From NCBI RefSeq assembly GCF_042242105.1, contig NC_092032.1, positions 6,180,415 to 6,244,414 on the forward strand: a stretch of DNA of 64,000 bases, in the 5' to 3' direction. Positions 13,378 through 27,477 of the stretch are shown here, piece after piece. A program made the translations under genes and the position numbers. The stretch's first letter is position 1; every line of letters begins with the position of its first letter. Below the pieces are notes generated by a model. That model ran no database searches and had not been told where the DNA came from. It worked only from the letters and a program-made list of their open reading frames with translations. This DNA is from Pempheris klunzingeri (taxonomy: Eukaryota > Chordata > Actinopteri > Acropomatiformes > Pempheridae).

Positions 13378-14331
13378 TAACTTTACTACACCCACCATTA
13401 GCTGGTTTTCTGAGCTCAGAACTGGCCTTTGAAGTTGTAAACTTTATATTCAAATAAACCTTTTGTCTTTCTTTAATACATACACTGGGTTAGGGAGGTT
13501 GTGACCTGAAATCTGAAAACAATGTAAGATGTACCACTAAAAGGTTCGTGAGCACGCTCTATAAAGTACAGTGACCTAACTATTGTTGTTTTATGCGTAA
13601 CATGTGCATATTGTATGTCAGCAGGATGCCTGGTGTTGCGTGAACAGGAAACTAATGCAACATGTTCATCTGTGCTGTTCCACACTGATATTCAATAAAT
13701 AAACACTGCAAAGCAAAAATGATGTGCCTGATCTCCTCTGCCAGGGTGTTTCAGAGTCGTCTGCTCTGGTTTTCAACCTCGTCTTGGGAATTACTACTCG
13801 AGACTCTGCATGAAATGTATAGTGGAGGCTTTACTTTTCATGCAAAATCTCCATGACATTAGAAGAGTCCAGTTGTTGCAAAGCTCATTTTTGACCCTTC
13901 ACTGTCTACCGCTTCTGGTATATAGTACAATCCCTGCTATATAGTGGTAAATCCTCCTTATACTGGAAAGAATATGTCCAGAAGCACCATTGCAGTGCTT
14001 GGTGATCTCTACATTAACCATGACCTCAAATCCATTAATGACTTACAGCTCAAGTTACACAAGTAGCAATTCTGACAGTGTGGAAATTCATAGTTTGCTG
14101 AAATCACCATTAAACCATAAAAAGACCCCCCAAATACAGAGATCCCCCCCTTTTATTATCTAAAGTTATGAGCGTCATGACGCATCACTTTATTACTCTA
14201 TGCTCTTACAAAAAAAGATCGTATATCCCTGAAAACTATATGTGATTACATCTACAGAAAAAGAACGGGTCTATATAATGTGTCGTTTAAAGTGCATGTC
14301 ACATGATATTCGCAGTATATCATGTTTTATA

Positions 14332-14372
14332 ACATTCTATTGATATTCAGTTTGTGATTATCAATAGAATGT
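14332..14372. repeat. Perfect 14-bp inverted repeat
   Basis: The arms acattctattgata (14332-14345) and tatcaatagaatgt (14359-14372) are exact reverse complements around a 13-base spacer. The hairpin is AT-rich. It may be a fragment of a small inverted-repeat element; nothing else supports a function. Confidence 0.6.
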
Positions 14373-15407
14373 ATTGGACACCCTCTAGATTGTATAGACT
14401 CGCACTTCATGATTGTATCCAGAGACTTGTTGGTCAGGAGGTCCCCTTTTGCATTCAATTATTTCTGTTAGGGGAGCCGCCACCCTGACAGACACAATTC
14501 CCTCTATCTATACTGAATGAGTCCAGACCGCTATCATGGTGGGGGTGTGTGAAAGGGTGTCTTTGTCTTTGCTGTGCAGAATAGAACAATGTATTTGATA
14601 TGGGAAATATGTCTTCTCTACATTAATAGGCTCATGGTTTGGCTCCCGCCATGTACACACACATTGGATTTACAACACAGCCTCTTTCATTTGATTTCTA
14701 TTTGTATTCTTTTGCTAAACTACATATTAGCCCTCTTTGAATGTGTATATTGGCCTCTTCTCATTGCTTTATGTTTGGTGATATTTTTACGTCTTTCTAA
14801 AAATCAATAAAAAGTCAATCACAAATGTGAAGTCTTGCATCAGATGTGTAATATCATGGTGCAATATCTGGCAGAACACACCATCATTGAGGGCCTGAAG
14901 CCTTTTCATGGAACCTCTCATTATGGCAGAAGTGGAAAAGACACCGCACATCTTACAGACAGTATTCTCCACGTCGGCAGAGAGATGCTCAGTTCAGATT
15001 GGACCTAAGACCTTCTATCCTTAATTTGCTTTATCATCGGTGCTGATGTCGGTACTGACATTTCTTGACTAAATATCTAAAAATTTGCACGTCACGGGTT
15101 GAAAGTGGCTCTGCATGGCATCTACTGTTTTAAATCAGCTCAAACCTTACAAGGCCATCGCTGAGTTGGAGTCAACCAAACCTTTCTTCATCATGACCTT
15201 CGGGAGGAAAGAACGTTAACGGCAACCTCTGTGAAACGCACTCATTATGTTGAGCAAGACTCATCACTCACAGGAGTTTAGAGTTAAAACCAGAACTACT
15301 ACTTAGAACTAACATCATTCTAAAAATTGTTAATGTTACATTACTACTCAGAGACTAATCATTCACAGCAATTTATGCTATTTAGAGTTACAAGTTAGAC
15401 TATTCAC

Positions 15408-15635
15408 CTACGTCAGCCGTGCTAGCTGAGCTCTCTGCTGGAGCCAGCAGCGCAAATTGATGTGGCAAATTGATACGACTCAGTCCTCCATCACACACAC
15501 GCTCCTCCATCACACTAATGTCCACTTCAGGGGATTCTGGAGGGAAGAAAAGAGCCTTGGCTGTGTGAGGCAGGAGTTTCTCCAGTGATATGATCGCCTG
15601 GCCACTCAAAATGATGTAGTGGGTGGTGTTCAGAC
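15408..15635 (-). CDS. Orphan candidate internal exon, unknown gene
   Basis: On the minus strand an acceptor (gtttaccccacag|GTCTG) opens a 228-base open segment that closes at a donor (GACGTAG|GTGAAT) just before a stop. It begins and ends in phase 1, so it would be a symmetric internal exon of about 75 codons. The peptide contains NTTHYIILSGQAIISLEKLL and later ESPEVDISVMEERVCDGG and ends near ESSASTADV. Its amino-acid composition looks protein-like rather than random, but I do not recognise it and no partner exon was found nearby. It could be an exon of a long minus-strand gene or a relic within a mobile element. Confidence 0.3.
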
Positions 15636-18600
15636 CTGTGGGGTAAACTTGCATTTAAAATACATCTTAATAAGCATCTTAAAACAATCCTCCCGACCCT
15701 TCGAGACCTAATGTGACTATAACCAAGACGAGCGTTTCCCCCCCCTAATAAATACTCCTCTAATACGGGGTAAAATCACATTAATGGAGCAGTCTGGAGA
15801 AAAATGCACCTTCTAATGTAAATGTAATAATGTAACATTGAAAAACAATGACGGCACTGTGGTCTTTAAGAATCCACTTGACGGCACAGACAACTCACCG
15901 GTAACTACTTCATAGTCTTAAAGATTCGATTTTTCAATCTTGCTGCATTCCTACACAACACACATGTGAACACAGGTCTGTTGTGTTGGTTCACGCAGTG
16001 TATTTTTATCAGTAAACCGTCAGTAACCTCCCCTACAAATAAGCTACCCAGTTCGACTGACACCACACTTAAGGAGCATGCCTGTCAGAGAGAATATCAG
16101 AGAGTGCAACTCTTTGTGTCTCATTGACGGCCTTTTCTAAAATCCTGCAGCAATCTGTAAGGGACATCAGGTAAAACAAAACAAAACCCAAACACAAATG
16201 TGATTACTTGAAGGTATGAGCTTATAAGAGTCAGCAAGTCATTCAAGTAGTCAGTGAAGTCATCTTATGCAACAATGATGACCCTGTGGCTATTTGCAGC
16301 GGAGAAAACAAAACAGGCATTTAGACACACGCATGACACTTGAACATGTTAACAGCCACACAAAAGCACGAGACATCAAAATTCCAACTGAGCAAATGGG
16401 AAGCCTGTTGCTGTCCACCTCTGCCTGAAATCTAAGACTCACTGTTACAAAGATTTTGCCACTGTTGTCATCGTAAAGTGTGCAGCAGAATGTGCCAAAT
16501 GTGAAACTTGACAGGCATAGCACCAATTACTGACGGGGGGGGGGGGGCCGGGGTGCAAACACACAGTCAATTAGTACATTTTACACCTCATTTAACAATG
16601 TTTAGGAGAGAAGAAAAAAACACTCTTGGATTAGTGATGCCGCTTTGGAAGAGCTGCTTTAAATGTGTTTGGATCTAATTACCTGAGCAGAACCATCCTC
16701 AGAGAAGCTCAGCTGTGCACCCTGAGGTGCTATACACCACTGTCATAAGATCAGGATTTGGAAGCGACATGAATCACTGCTGACGAACAAAGTAACAGCC
16801 AACGCCAATCAACTTTTCTGAACCTTCGGATGCAGTTCAGTGCCAAAGGCTGGTCTTATGATTAGCACCGTCAAACATCCTCAGCCTGTTAACCCAGTTA
16901 AACTTACAAGGCTGGTTTTCTTCAACAGTCAGGAGGAGAGTTCCTGGGGGGAGCAGAACTGTGAGAAGCTGTGGTAACTGATATTAATGTTTTTAGATAT
17001 TTATCTATTATTTCCTCTATCAGGTCACTTGATTGGGGTTAGTTCCAAACTGATGAAGAGCATGAACCGATGTGCTTTCTCGCCTTTTTTTTAAAATATG
17101 AGTGAGAGTAGAGGTCATCATTACCTTCACAATGTTATTAAGCCAATAAAGCTCAGCTGGTCCCTCCCGCCCTCAGACACTTTAGTTATGTTCTATGTTA
17201 TTTCGCTTCATCTCTTTTCATTTAAGCATCTTACTGCTGTCAGCCATCATTGTCACGTTCATGTCCACCCTTCTTACACGCCCATAGGGGCCCATAGGAC
17301 TGGACTACCCTCGTTGTCCCTGTGGCCTCTCTAGTATTGAATGAGCGAAGTCTTCCCAAAATCTAAAACCACTGCTGTAATAAACATCAATAAATATCAC
17401 CCTCTTTCACTGCCCCATGCTGTTAATTTCTACACAATCAGTGTAGGAAATGCAGCGGGAGAGGTGGTCGGGGTTGACATGCGACAAAGGTCACCCAGCT
17501 GGGAGTCACACCGTAGTTGTATGGTTGTTATCCTAAGGCTACCGGGATTAACAGTGGCATACTACAGACACATAAATGGAAAATATTCTGGAAATTTTCT
17601 GAATAGGCTGCAATTTGAAGAGACACAGCTGTTAACTCCTACAACCGCCCTAGCTCTCGTATAACTTGCATCCTACCGGCCTTCATTAAAGGGACAACCT
17701 GTGTTGTGTTGTGGAAACAGGAAATAATTAAGGCTCCCATTGTACTTTAATACCCGTGTGTGATGAGACCTAATTTAGACACACAATAAGTCATTTTACA
17801 ATAACCGAAACGAGATGGAAAAAGTAGAGTAGACAAAATTTGAACCCTTTTACTTTTATAAGAAGTATACCAATACACTTAACAATAAAAAGCAAAGGTA
17901 AGCAAACAGGCAGTAAAATGTGTTACTGACTTGGCTCAGTCCTTTAACAAGAGGCAGTCCACACACACACAAGCCGCAAAAGCCAAATTAATTCATTTAA
18001 TTAATAAGAAAATAAGGTTGGATGAGGGGATATGGAAGGGGGCGGTGGTGTGAGGCATGTACGGATGAATGAAAGCGTGTGTGTAGACCTGTTGTTCCTT
18101 TTGCCAATCCCTCCTCTCAGATGCAGCCTGACGAGCCACGAGGCTTCTGCAGGGTGAAAACAGCAGAGCAGCGCAGGACGCCAGAGGCCGGCTGGAGCTG
18201 CTGTTTCAAATGACACACTGGGACACAATTTTAGTCTGGCCATCTTGCAACGCTTGAGCCACGATGCACGCAGCAGAAGGTCTGGAAAAATGTACATCGT
18301 CATCACAAGTCAGCAACGTTTTCACCGACATTCTCTCATACATACTACACAACATGCTACAGCTGCACTAAACTCCAGACACCACAGTTTCATTTGGGCA
18401 AACAGATGAATAAGCTCCATTAGTTTTAAGTTAGCTTATTTTACACTTTAGCTGTGTTGTGTCGTAAACCAGTCAGTATACATACTGTACTGTATCTGTA
18501 TCTGTGTTGCTGTGCTTGCCATTCTAATCCGAAGCCTTAACTAAGTTTACCTTAAGAAAGAGCGCATGCAATCTGTGCTAGGTGATGTCTACATCTATAG

Positions 18601-20054
18601 GAACGCTTGTAAACCAGAGTTAGAAGAGAAAGAGAACAAGAAGGCAAGAAAGAAAGAAAGCGGTTAGGAAGGAAGGCGGGAGGGAAATGTCTTCCACTCA
18701 TGAGAGAAAAAATGAATGAAAATAATTGAAGTATAACTTCCCAGCAAATTTCCAACCTTACTGGACTTGTGCATTTTAAAGTACGTGCAGCACTGCCTGG
18801 GAACAGGCTAGCTTGCTTTATGCTCTATGCTTTATTTATTGCTTCATGGGCCCCCTGGCCACCCAAGTGCAGTTTAGAATGATGAAACAATACACCCAGA
18901 ATGAAATATATATCAGATTTTCATTTCTAAAACTATCCAGAGGTGTAAATACTGGTGGTAAACTTCTAAGGAGATTTGGATGCCAGAGATCTGTGCCAAT
19001 CCTTTCAAAACTGAGGGGAAAAAAAACTGTCTTTAGCCATATTCTGGCATAATATGATACATGCTGTATTTCCTTGTCATGAAAACGTGTCACTTTTGGA
19101 ATCTACCACAATGAAACAAAAAATCTCTTGGAACAAACATCTTAAAGCACTATTTAAAGCCTATAGGCAGGGAGGGTTTTTTTTTTTTTTTTTTTTTTTT
19201 AAATCTGTGAAACAAATGTTGTGTGGAGTGCTGTCAACTACTCAAAAATATCTCTTTAGATAACTCTTCAACACTACATATCCAACTTTCATGTTAAACA
19301 TGAAAAAATGTGTTAGCCATATGGTCATACATACAATCAAATGCAGGCCAGGCACTGAAGCCACGGTACACATGAAGGGAAGCTAAGAGGTGATACTGTC
19401 ACTGTAAAAGGAAATGTCACACTGTCCCCTGCAGATCTAAAAGTTGATTGCTCTCCCTATTCCAAACATCTAAACTAGATCACACACACATGAGAAAAGC
19501 TATACCTCTCCTGGCTATGCAGTATTTTTATTTTATTTTTTGCTGTCCTCTTAGGTATTCCACTTGTCATTTCTCATCATGGGGGAAAAAGTGTTTGTTT
19601 CTCTTTTCCCCACTTTAACAGTGTACCTGCAAAATGTCCTCTTGTGACAGAACTTGATAGTGGATGTACAAGCTGTGCCAAATATCTCAGAGGTGGCGTC
19701 TACATCAGTATGAGCCCTTGTAAACCAGAAATGGAAGGACACATACCTCCCGTTAAAGAGCACTGTCACAGGATTAACACATTGTATTATCTTCGGCCTC
19801 CTGCATAGCATGGAGTAACTGGAAAGCACGCTGAGTGCCATTAAATGTTTCAATGTTGCTTTAAGTGGTATTACGGGTGGTTTAACAAACCTCAGCTAGA
19901 TTTTGACAACCAACTATGGGTACAGTAGGCCTATAAAAAACGATAAATATCAAGTCCTGTGCGGTGAAATAAACTAATTATTTTTTTCTTTGCTCGTAAA
20001 AAATTTTAAATGAACAAAATGGATTAAACAGTTTTTCTAAATTTTCAAAAATTC

Positions 20055-20102
20055 AGAATAGATAGATAGATGTACTTTATTGATCCCAGACTGGGAAATT
20101 AT
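20055..20102 (-). mobile_element. LINE 3' end with GATA tail, minus strand
   Basis: Four GATA-like units are followed by 'tgtactttattgatcccaga' and 'ctgggaaatt'. This is the same 3'-end signature as at 3439-3530 (inverted: aatttcc...gggatcaataaagta plus tetranucleotide tail). It is a short 5'-truncated insertion. Confidence 0.65.
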
Positions 20103-21479
20103 ATCAGTGGCACAGAATCTTTTTAAGGAATGATTGGTATGGCCTATACAGTTGGCTTGTTCCAGTTATCCAAGTGCCAGTGCAATGGTGCTATTGCTAT
20201 TTTCGTTGGGAATCTGCACTAATAGTTAGCTACCCATGAGCATCCTTGAGATCTGCACACAGATCGTAAACACGTATAAAGTATCAGTGTGTGCTGCTTA
20301 AGTCAGCTGAGTCTGTCTTCCTAAGATGTGTTGTTAAAGGGCACTATAGAGGTGTTTTGTGTGGCATTAGGTTTGCTCAGTTTTGGATGTTAATTGTAAT
20401 TATTAGAAGACAAGGAGGCCCCCAATTAAATGACTAGAACCAAGGTGACTTTTATTCTTCTTGCCTTAGTAATTACCAGGTGTTAAAGTGGGCCAGAACG
20501 GTGTTCCAACACCATCTCTTCCGGCACCTTAACGTTAACTCAGCCAGATTGTGCACAAGCTTGATCATATTAGTAATGTTTCAAAATAATAGCCATGGTC
20601 AACATGTTTCATTTCACTGATGAGTGGAACAGATTGGCAACGTGTCATACGCAAAGATTCGCAAGATTTAACAGAACCAAATAACTTCCAACAAGATCTG
20701 CCTTGTAATTCACAGTCACAGCTTATCCAGCAGATGTGATAGTACAGAACATCATTACCATTAGATCCTGTCGCCCTGACCGAATAATTAACATTTATCA
20801 CCAATGCTGTGCCTCTGCGCGTAATGTTGAATATGCATGTGCACATTGTTCCTGCTGATGTGTGATGACCATGGGTGTTTAATAATTAATATAGATAAAA
20901 GGATTGTTCCGTTCCAGCATATTAATATTAAATTGTTCTGTGGCTGTCCGGGACAAATTATGTCAGGCTACACCGTAACAGCACATCGTCTCGATGGGAC
21001 AGTATTTACACAGGCTACACACTGGCCACAACACTATGCTGTTACTGTTATATTTTCATTTTAATGGTGAAGAATCAGTGTCACAGGGCAGCGGCGACAA
21101 AAATCGAAAAGGGGGGTAGCTGTATGTGGTGGGGCATCAGCATGCAGAAAGTTACATATTTATGGTGAAACTGTTCCAAACCCTGGTTAAGATCTACAGC
21201 ATAACTACTGAACGTCTGTACTAAATACACACAGGGAGCTGTTAATTAGCTTTTAGAGGCACATACAGGCCCAGTAATTTATACATAGGGCACCCTAGAG
21301 AGCACTTCATCACGTTTCCTTGCATACTGGACCTCCACAGAGGTGGAGCACATTTAATTTACCAAGGGGGCATCCAAGAGGTCACTCTTAGAAAGGAGGT
21401 GAAGAGGAGAGGTCAGAAGAGACACCTCTACACCTAAACCAAAGATATGTGGCAGGCGATTCAGAACAGGCAACAAAAA

Positions 21480-22480
21480 GCAGGAGTGCGCCCACCATGT
21501 GTGAGACTGTGTTACCAGATGAGCAGAACGCATTCCACGCTCACTTTGATCTCCTCAACAAAGAATCAGCTGTCAAGTCTCAACAGAAACCCCGATGAGA
21601 GCGAATGTAAGTAAAGCTGCTGGGCAATACTGACAACATCCCTAGCTGTGGACTGAGAACACGTGACAACCAGCTGTCATCACCGACATCTTAAACACAT
21701 CACTGTCACAGGACTTACTTGTGTTCCCCCCTGCTTCAGACAGCCACAGTCATCCCTATAAAAGAGTCTGCAGTTTCTAGTCTGAACTCCCGCCATGAGG
21801 AACTCATTCTGATGAAGTGCTTTGAGAGAAACTGGTTCTCCAGCACATCAAGTTCAGCTCAGCATTCCAGACAGTCTCCCCAACGAAACAGATAACCGAC
21901 ACTGCTTAGCAAACTGAGCACTCTGGGCTTGAGTCTTACAGCCTGTGAATGAATATTGCACTTCAACAGCCCCAGGCAGTCCTCATTGGCTGTCACACCT
22001 CCTCCACTCTAGTGTTGAACACTGGAGCCTCCCAGGGCAGTGTGCCAAGCCCCTGTCTGTTCATGCTGCCCATAACCGACTGCCACCCCCATCATGGAGA
22101 GAACTCTTGTAAAGTTTGCAGATAACACCACCATCATCGCCTGCTTATGAACTACGATGAGAATTTATATGGAGATGGAACAAGCTTCCAGAATGGTGCC
22201 AAGAGAACAGCATGCCGCTCAACATTAAAATTCCCATGCAAAGTTATTGTCAGCTCTTACAGAGGAGGTCTAGAAAGCCTCCTCGCTGGAAACACCACAT
22301 GCTGACATGGGATGTGTAAAGCCCAGGTGAGTTCATCATTGGTGCCCACCCACCGAGCATCAGTGATATCGGTGAGGTGAGGTACCTGTGCACACCCCAA
22401 AGGATATTAAAAGACAGTACCCACCCAGGCCACAGCCTGACCGCCCTGCTGCTGACTGGAGAGAGATACACAAGTATCAG
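21480..22480 (+). mobile_element. Decayed non-LTR retrotransposon reverse transcriptase
   Basis: Several collinear reverse-transcriptase landmarks survive on the plus strand in shifting frames. About 21513-21550 encodes PDEQNAFHAHFD, the region preceding RT motifs in fish CR1/L2/Rex1 elements. About 22012-22055 encodes VLNTGASQGSV, corresponding to the conserved TGxPQGxxLSP block. About 22114-22140 encodes FADNTT, the degraded FADDTT catalytic block with its second Asp changed to Asn. About 22434-22475 encodes LTALLLTGERYTSI, corresponding to the LPSGRRYRSI-type block in the C-terminal region. Spacing is shorter than in intact copies and many stops intervene. It is a dead copy. Confidence 0.7.
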
Positions 22481-25400
22481 CTTCTTTTCTACGACTGTAA
22501 ATCATCCTCTGCACTTTTTACCTTATGTTGCAACTGTGACTAAAACTTGGCTTCATTGTGCATCAACGTGCTGTAGACTGACAAATGACTTGTTCCTTGT
22601 AAGCAGTTTATGGTTACTTACAAATAAATCACATCCGGACCACGAGCTTTGTTGTCATCCCACTGTATCCCATTATATTAGAATATAAAACTGTTAGCTA
22701 TATGTACAATACACATTTTTAAGACTCCACACTCTTAACCCCTATAATGGTATGTATGTATCACTTTAAATGTGCTGTGGAGGTATAGAGTTTATTTTTA
22801 TGTGACCAGAATTTAGTACATTTTGAAAGCAAAGCACTTAAAATGGGCCATACTGTAACTGTAAACCCACAGCAGATTATCAGACCTGATTTATTTCTCC
22901 CAAGCACAAACTATTGATACCACCTGATTGCGTGAAAGCAGAGACTTGTGAGGCAACAAGCTACATACACGTGTATTCAATATATCATTCCACATTTGTG
23001 AGTATTAAATATTTCTTTTTGATGAACATCTCTCCTAAAATGTATCTACAGTTTGCATTTCAGACCAGATTCAGTGAATTATACCTTTAAACCCAGGACA
23101 TTAATAGTGATACCAAATGTTAATGGTATAAATCTTTTATAGTGCAACTATAGGTGTACATGTGAACTAAGAACTGATATTAATTCATGTAATATCACAA
23201 AACATGTTGATTCAGTATATTCAAAGCAACAACATATACATATGAGTGTGTTTTAAAACATTATTTCCATTAGAGGAACATAGTGGAATTGTTTCATGTC
23301 CTAATCAAATCTACAAAGCTATTTAAACACATCAGAAAAGTGAAAGTGAAAGATTTTCAAGGCACTTAGAATTATGCGTGACGAGAATCTAAAGAAACAA
23401 AAACATGAACAAAACTCCATTCACATTAATCACATATTAACACATAAGATCCACTTGATAATCCAGATATATTCAGTGATTGAAAAGGCACGTCTCAGTC
23501 TCAAACATGAAATAGTAAAAACCATATCCTGGCAAACATTATGGGTTGCCATTCATCCATAAAGTGCATCACATGACCTTTTCCAGGCCTATTTTGAGAC
23601 CATTCAACGTTAGCTGTGGTTATTATCGACGTCATTAACTCACCATCAAAGGGCGGAACCAGTTGGTTAGTACACTTTTACACACGTGAAACCTTTGATT
23701 CTCAAGTGTTATTTGGGTCTAAAAATATGGCTTTTGGAGATGACGTGTAGGTCTGGCAACAGTCTGGATGCTGGTACAGAGCCAACTGGGCTGAGCACTG
23801 TCTATCAGGTAAATTAGCACCATTGTGATATAATGGGAGTCTGCTGTCTGCATTCCTTGACTGAAGCTAAGGTTCATCTTAAAATAAATGATCAACTGTT
23901 TGAGTTCTTTAAAGGGTTAGTTCACTCAAATTACAAAACATGTTCTCACCTACTCTTTCTTCCCTTAAAATTCTTCTTCCACCCTTATACACATTGTTAC
24001 TCAGGATGTTACCTCCATTATTGTTCGTTAGAGGGCGGTTCCAGAGCAAATTGTTGAAAGTGAGGTCTGTGGATTATCCCCTGTAACCATACTATTGTTC
24101 ATGGAAAATTCCTGTTGATTTTGTTTTTGTACACAATAATTCAATACCACAAACAAAATACCACTCACACTAATTGTATCAAGACAGAGGCAGAACTCTC
24201 AGATAAATTATCTGCATGGCTACACATCGGTAGGAGTATTTAGAAAAATATGTCTTGTTGTAAAATGGGTGAACTGATCCTTTAATCATACCCACATCAC
24301 AGTATTTTGTAGTCCATGAAGAATACAAGTCTAGGCCTATAGTCTACAGTCTATTAGCAAACAAGGCGCCAAGAGGTCCAGCGTTAAAGTGGCAACAATC
24401 ACATCTAGAAGCAAACAGATTCGTGCGTGTGTGTGTGTGTGTGTGTATAAAAGGAAATGCGACATAATGATCAGCCTTTCCGTTCCTAAAAAAGCAACAA
24501 TAGCTTACGTTTCCATGGCCTTCTCTTGGTACGGTGCCTTACTGATTCTATTGTTTCTCGCATGACTTCCCACATATCATGCATGGCACTATAAACAAGA
24601 AGGGATGGGATTTGGGCTGCAAGCTGAGTTTGACTGAAAGTGAAAACACAATAAAGTGCCTATGAAATGCAGTCTGTCTCAATAGCCTCAATGACAGTCA
24701 ATGGCAGTACAAAGCAATAACATGGAAGTATCTGCAAACAGAAATTTCTCAATCCTCTGCGATACCTACCTGGTCACCAATGCTTCTAACGAGACATTTC
24801 ATTTCTCCAGGCTTCTCTTCTTTTTCTTATTTCTATAGCCAGATGGGTGGGGGGGGGGGGAATCCATAAGGCAATGCACGTCTGCAGAAGCTGATGAGAT
24901 GATGGTTCAGGTTTGCTGTGGATTGTCACAAATGTGAAACACATCACACCACCCGGTGGAGTGAGTCCTCAATCTTTTCTTTTTGTTCAAGAAGCCAAAC
25001 TTTGGCTTTGTGAACGCAAACTGATCCAATCTGGCAGCCACGGTAGGATGGTCAAGTATAGCCATGTCCACATATAGTTCTTTTAAGAAGTTGCACAATG
25101 TTCTCAGAGTCATCTGCTCGCATATAATGTGTCACACATAATATCCCAAGATCCATCGTATTGGGGGAAATATAAGTGAAACAGGATGTTGCAGCAAAAA
25201 ACGGGTTCCTTTTAACACTATGCAGATATCTTGAGTTACCCAACCCAGTATAAGATCCAACTCCAAGACAGGAAGGTGAAACAGCAGCTACAATTTGCGG
25301 GGAAAGGAGAGTTGTGATAGGAGGAGGGAGTGGTAACGTCAAAGAGAGGGTAGAAAAACACTAAAGAAGGGTATGGAATAGCACTCAAACAAAAGGAAAA

Positions 25401-27477
25401 GTATAGGAGTCCAGTAAGGGAGGGGGAGAGGAAGGACAAAGGGGAAGAGGAGGACCAGGTGTTGTCACTGCTCCAACTTCTGGTGGTAAAGCTGAGTGAC
25501 CTGGATGACCGGAGGAGAGGTACTGAGCGACGGCCCACACCAGCAGGCAGAGGATCGCACTGGCTGGACCTCACATCGGCCACTAGAGAGAAATAGGTCA
25601 CAGCAGAGGAAACGTGTTCAGCATTTGACTTGTTCAACTCAAATTAAATACAACTGCAGGGCTGTACATCTCAGACAAAACAAAGCCAGACAGACTGAGA
25701 GCATCCAATAAGAAACGTACAGTAGGGGAGAGGCCACCCTCATGGAAGGAGACAGATACTGTGTGGCATGTTATTAACGCCAACGAGTTACAGTTACATT
25801 GAACAGCAGGAAGACAGGCTTTGCTTCTCATTCTCTCCCATCATGATCTGCATGGATCATGGAAGATATCAGGATCTTTTACTACTGGTCTCCATCTCTA
25901 AATATGACTATTAACTCTGTACAGGACCAGCATGCCACACAATGAGTGACTAGATGAGATCCAGATCTCGGTCTTAATTACTCTAAGCAAGAAGACAAGA
26001 ACTATGAGTTGATCAGAAACATTTGAATGTTTTCGGATTATGTCCATCGCTGTGAACCAAATGATGGGGAGAGTTAGGAGGAAGACCTGAAATCCAACAA
26101 CCTACGATGCCCACATAGTGAGCACACATCACCGTGTGAAAGAGAGACAGCACTGACAGCATGTGTTAGTCACGTATGATGCAGGGGGAGCAGCCAAATG
26201 GTTCACAGAGCACAAAGCATTGCAGTACGATGAATACACACCATGGGTGGGGTCGAATCATTTTCAGGTCATTCAATTCAAAAAGTGGAGACAATACTCA
26301 ACACTTTACCTGAGCGCCTATTATTTAGCCAGGTATTGTGACAAGCGGATATAAAAACTTATGAAGTACAGGAACTCTCAGGGAATGGAGTTTTAACACC
26401 ATTCTTTCAAGGTTTGTGTCCTCTAGGCCACCGTAGTTTAAGGGGATGGGAAGGGACTTTGTCTAAGAGAGCATCTTAGCAATTTTCCTGAGTTAGGTGC
26501 ACTGAAAGTGAACCGATCCCAACCTTGATAAACATCCTGTCTGCAAGCACTTTAAAGTCAGGTTAGTATTTTTTTCAGGTCCATCTTTATTCAATACTCG
26601 CATTTCATATGTACAGCCAGTTTAGGATTATGTGTAAATATAGTACAGCATGTGAGGATTGCATTCTGACAGACTTGAAAATAATACAAACCTATTCGTA
26701 AACACCCTGATACCACAAAACAGGACACCTCCATTATAGTACACCAGTTAACAGTGGGATGCATGTTACTGAGAAGAGGAATACTTAAAGACAATATGCC
26801 ATATAGGGTTAGCCTGCTGAGCTGGTATGTGAAGTACCTCACATGTTATGGGGCTCTTTTTCAAATTGGGGCAGCACTGCTGTGAAATGTGAGGACAAAA
26901 AACACAAGAAGGGAAGGGAGAACTTTTAAAAAAGCAGATGAGCAGGTGTGACTATGATAAAAGTAACAATGGAAATCGCCTTTTCACTTTCGAGTCAGTG
27001 ATGTCATTACAGACGTACATGCCAGTCAAGCATGTTTTTATAAGGACATATCAAACACTGAGGTCTTTATCCATACACGTGCTCAAGTCCACATAAATAT
27101 ATATACATAATTCATTACAGGAAAACTTTGGGGTTGTGCATTTCTTGCAAATCTAATGAATATGTCTGAACACAAGACATGTGTACATTATGTGGAGATA
27201 GAGATGCTAAGCTATTGAATATGCTGAAAAAATGGTGTGAAGAAAATATATGGTACTGTTTATAATCTCTCCGTCTCTGTACAGTCTGTAGTAGTTGGGA
27301 TTAGAGAAGCCGTTAAATTGGTATGGACTAATAAATCAATGCAGGGAAAAAAGATGATAGTTGGTGAGGACTGATGAATCACATGGAATTTAAGCCCCAG
27401 AGTGGCGTAATCTTCTGTGTGATATTAGATCAACAAAATCCATAATCTTCCGCAGTGTTAACAGTAAAAGTAGCCTA

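Larger units (their letters stand above)
3000..15407. other. Gene-poor, repeat-rich region
   Basis: Apart from the repeats listed separately, I find no exon with both splice sites and recognisable content here. Open frames of 60-130 codons occur on both strands but are AT-rich or low-complexity and look like chance. The 4.9-5.5 kb part is more GC-rich and CpG-containing than its surroundings and could be regulatory, but no gene is evident. Short (AC)n runs occur near 6829, and a degenerate T-rich stretch lies near 10050-10080. Confidence 0.5.

Noticed and set aside
18001..18306. 101-codon minus-strand open frame with an acceptor-like site
   Set aside because: The only protein-like frame after the acceptor (containing ACIVAQALQDGQTKIVSQ) stops after about 24 codons with no good donor; too weak to annotate.
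24907..25340. Overlapping minus-strand frames with protein-like content
   Set aside because: The plausible segments lie in different frames and lack a consistent exon structure or recognised domain.
25236..25637. 133-codon minus-strand open frame
   Set aside because: Composition is dominated by Ser/Phe/Leu/Pro from a purine-rich plus strand; no motif or family similarity, and no splice partner.
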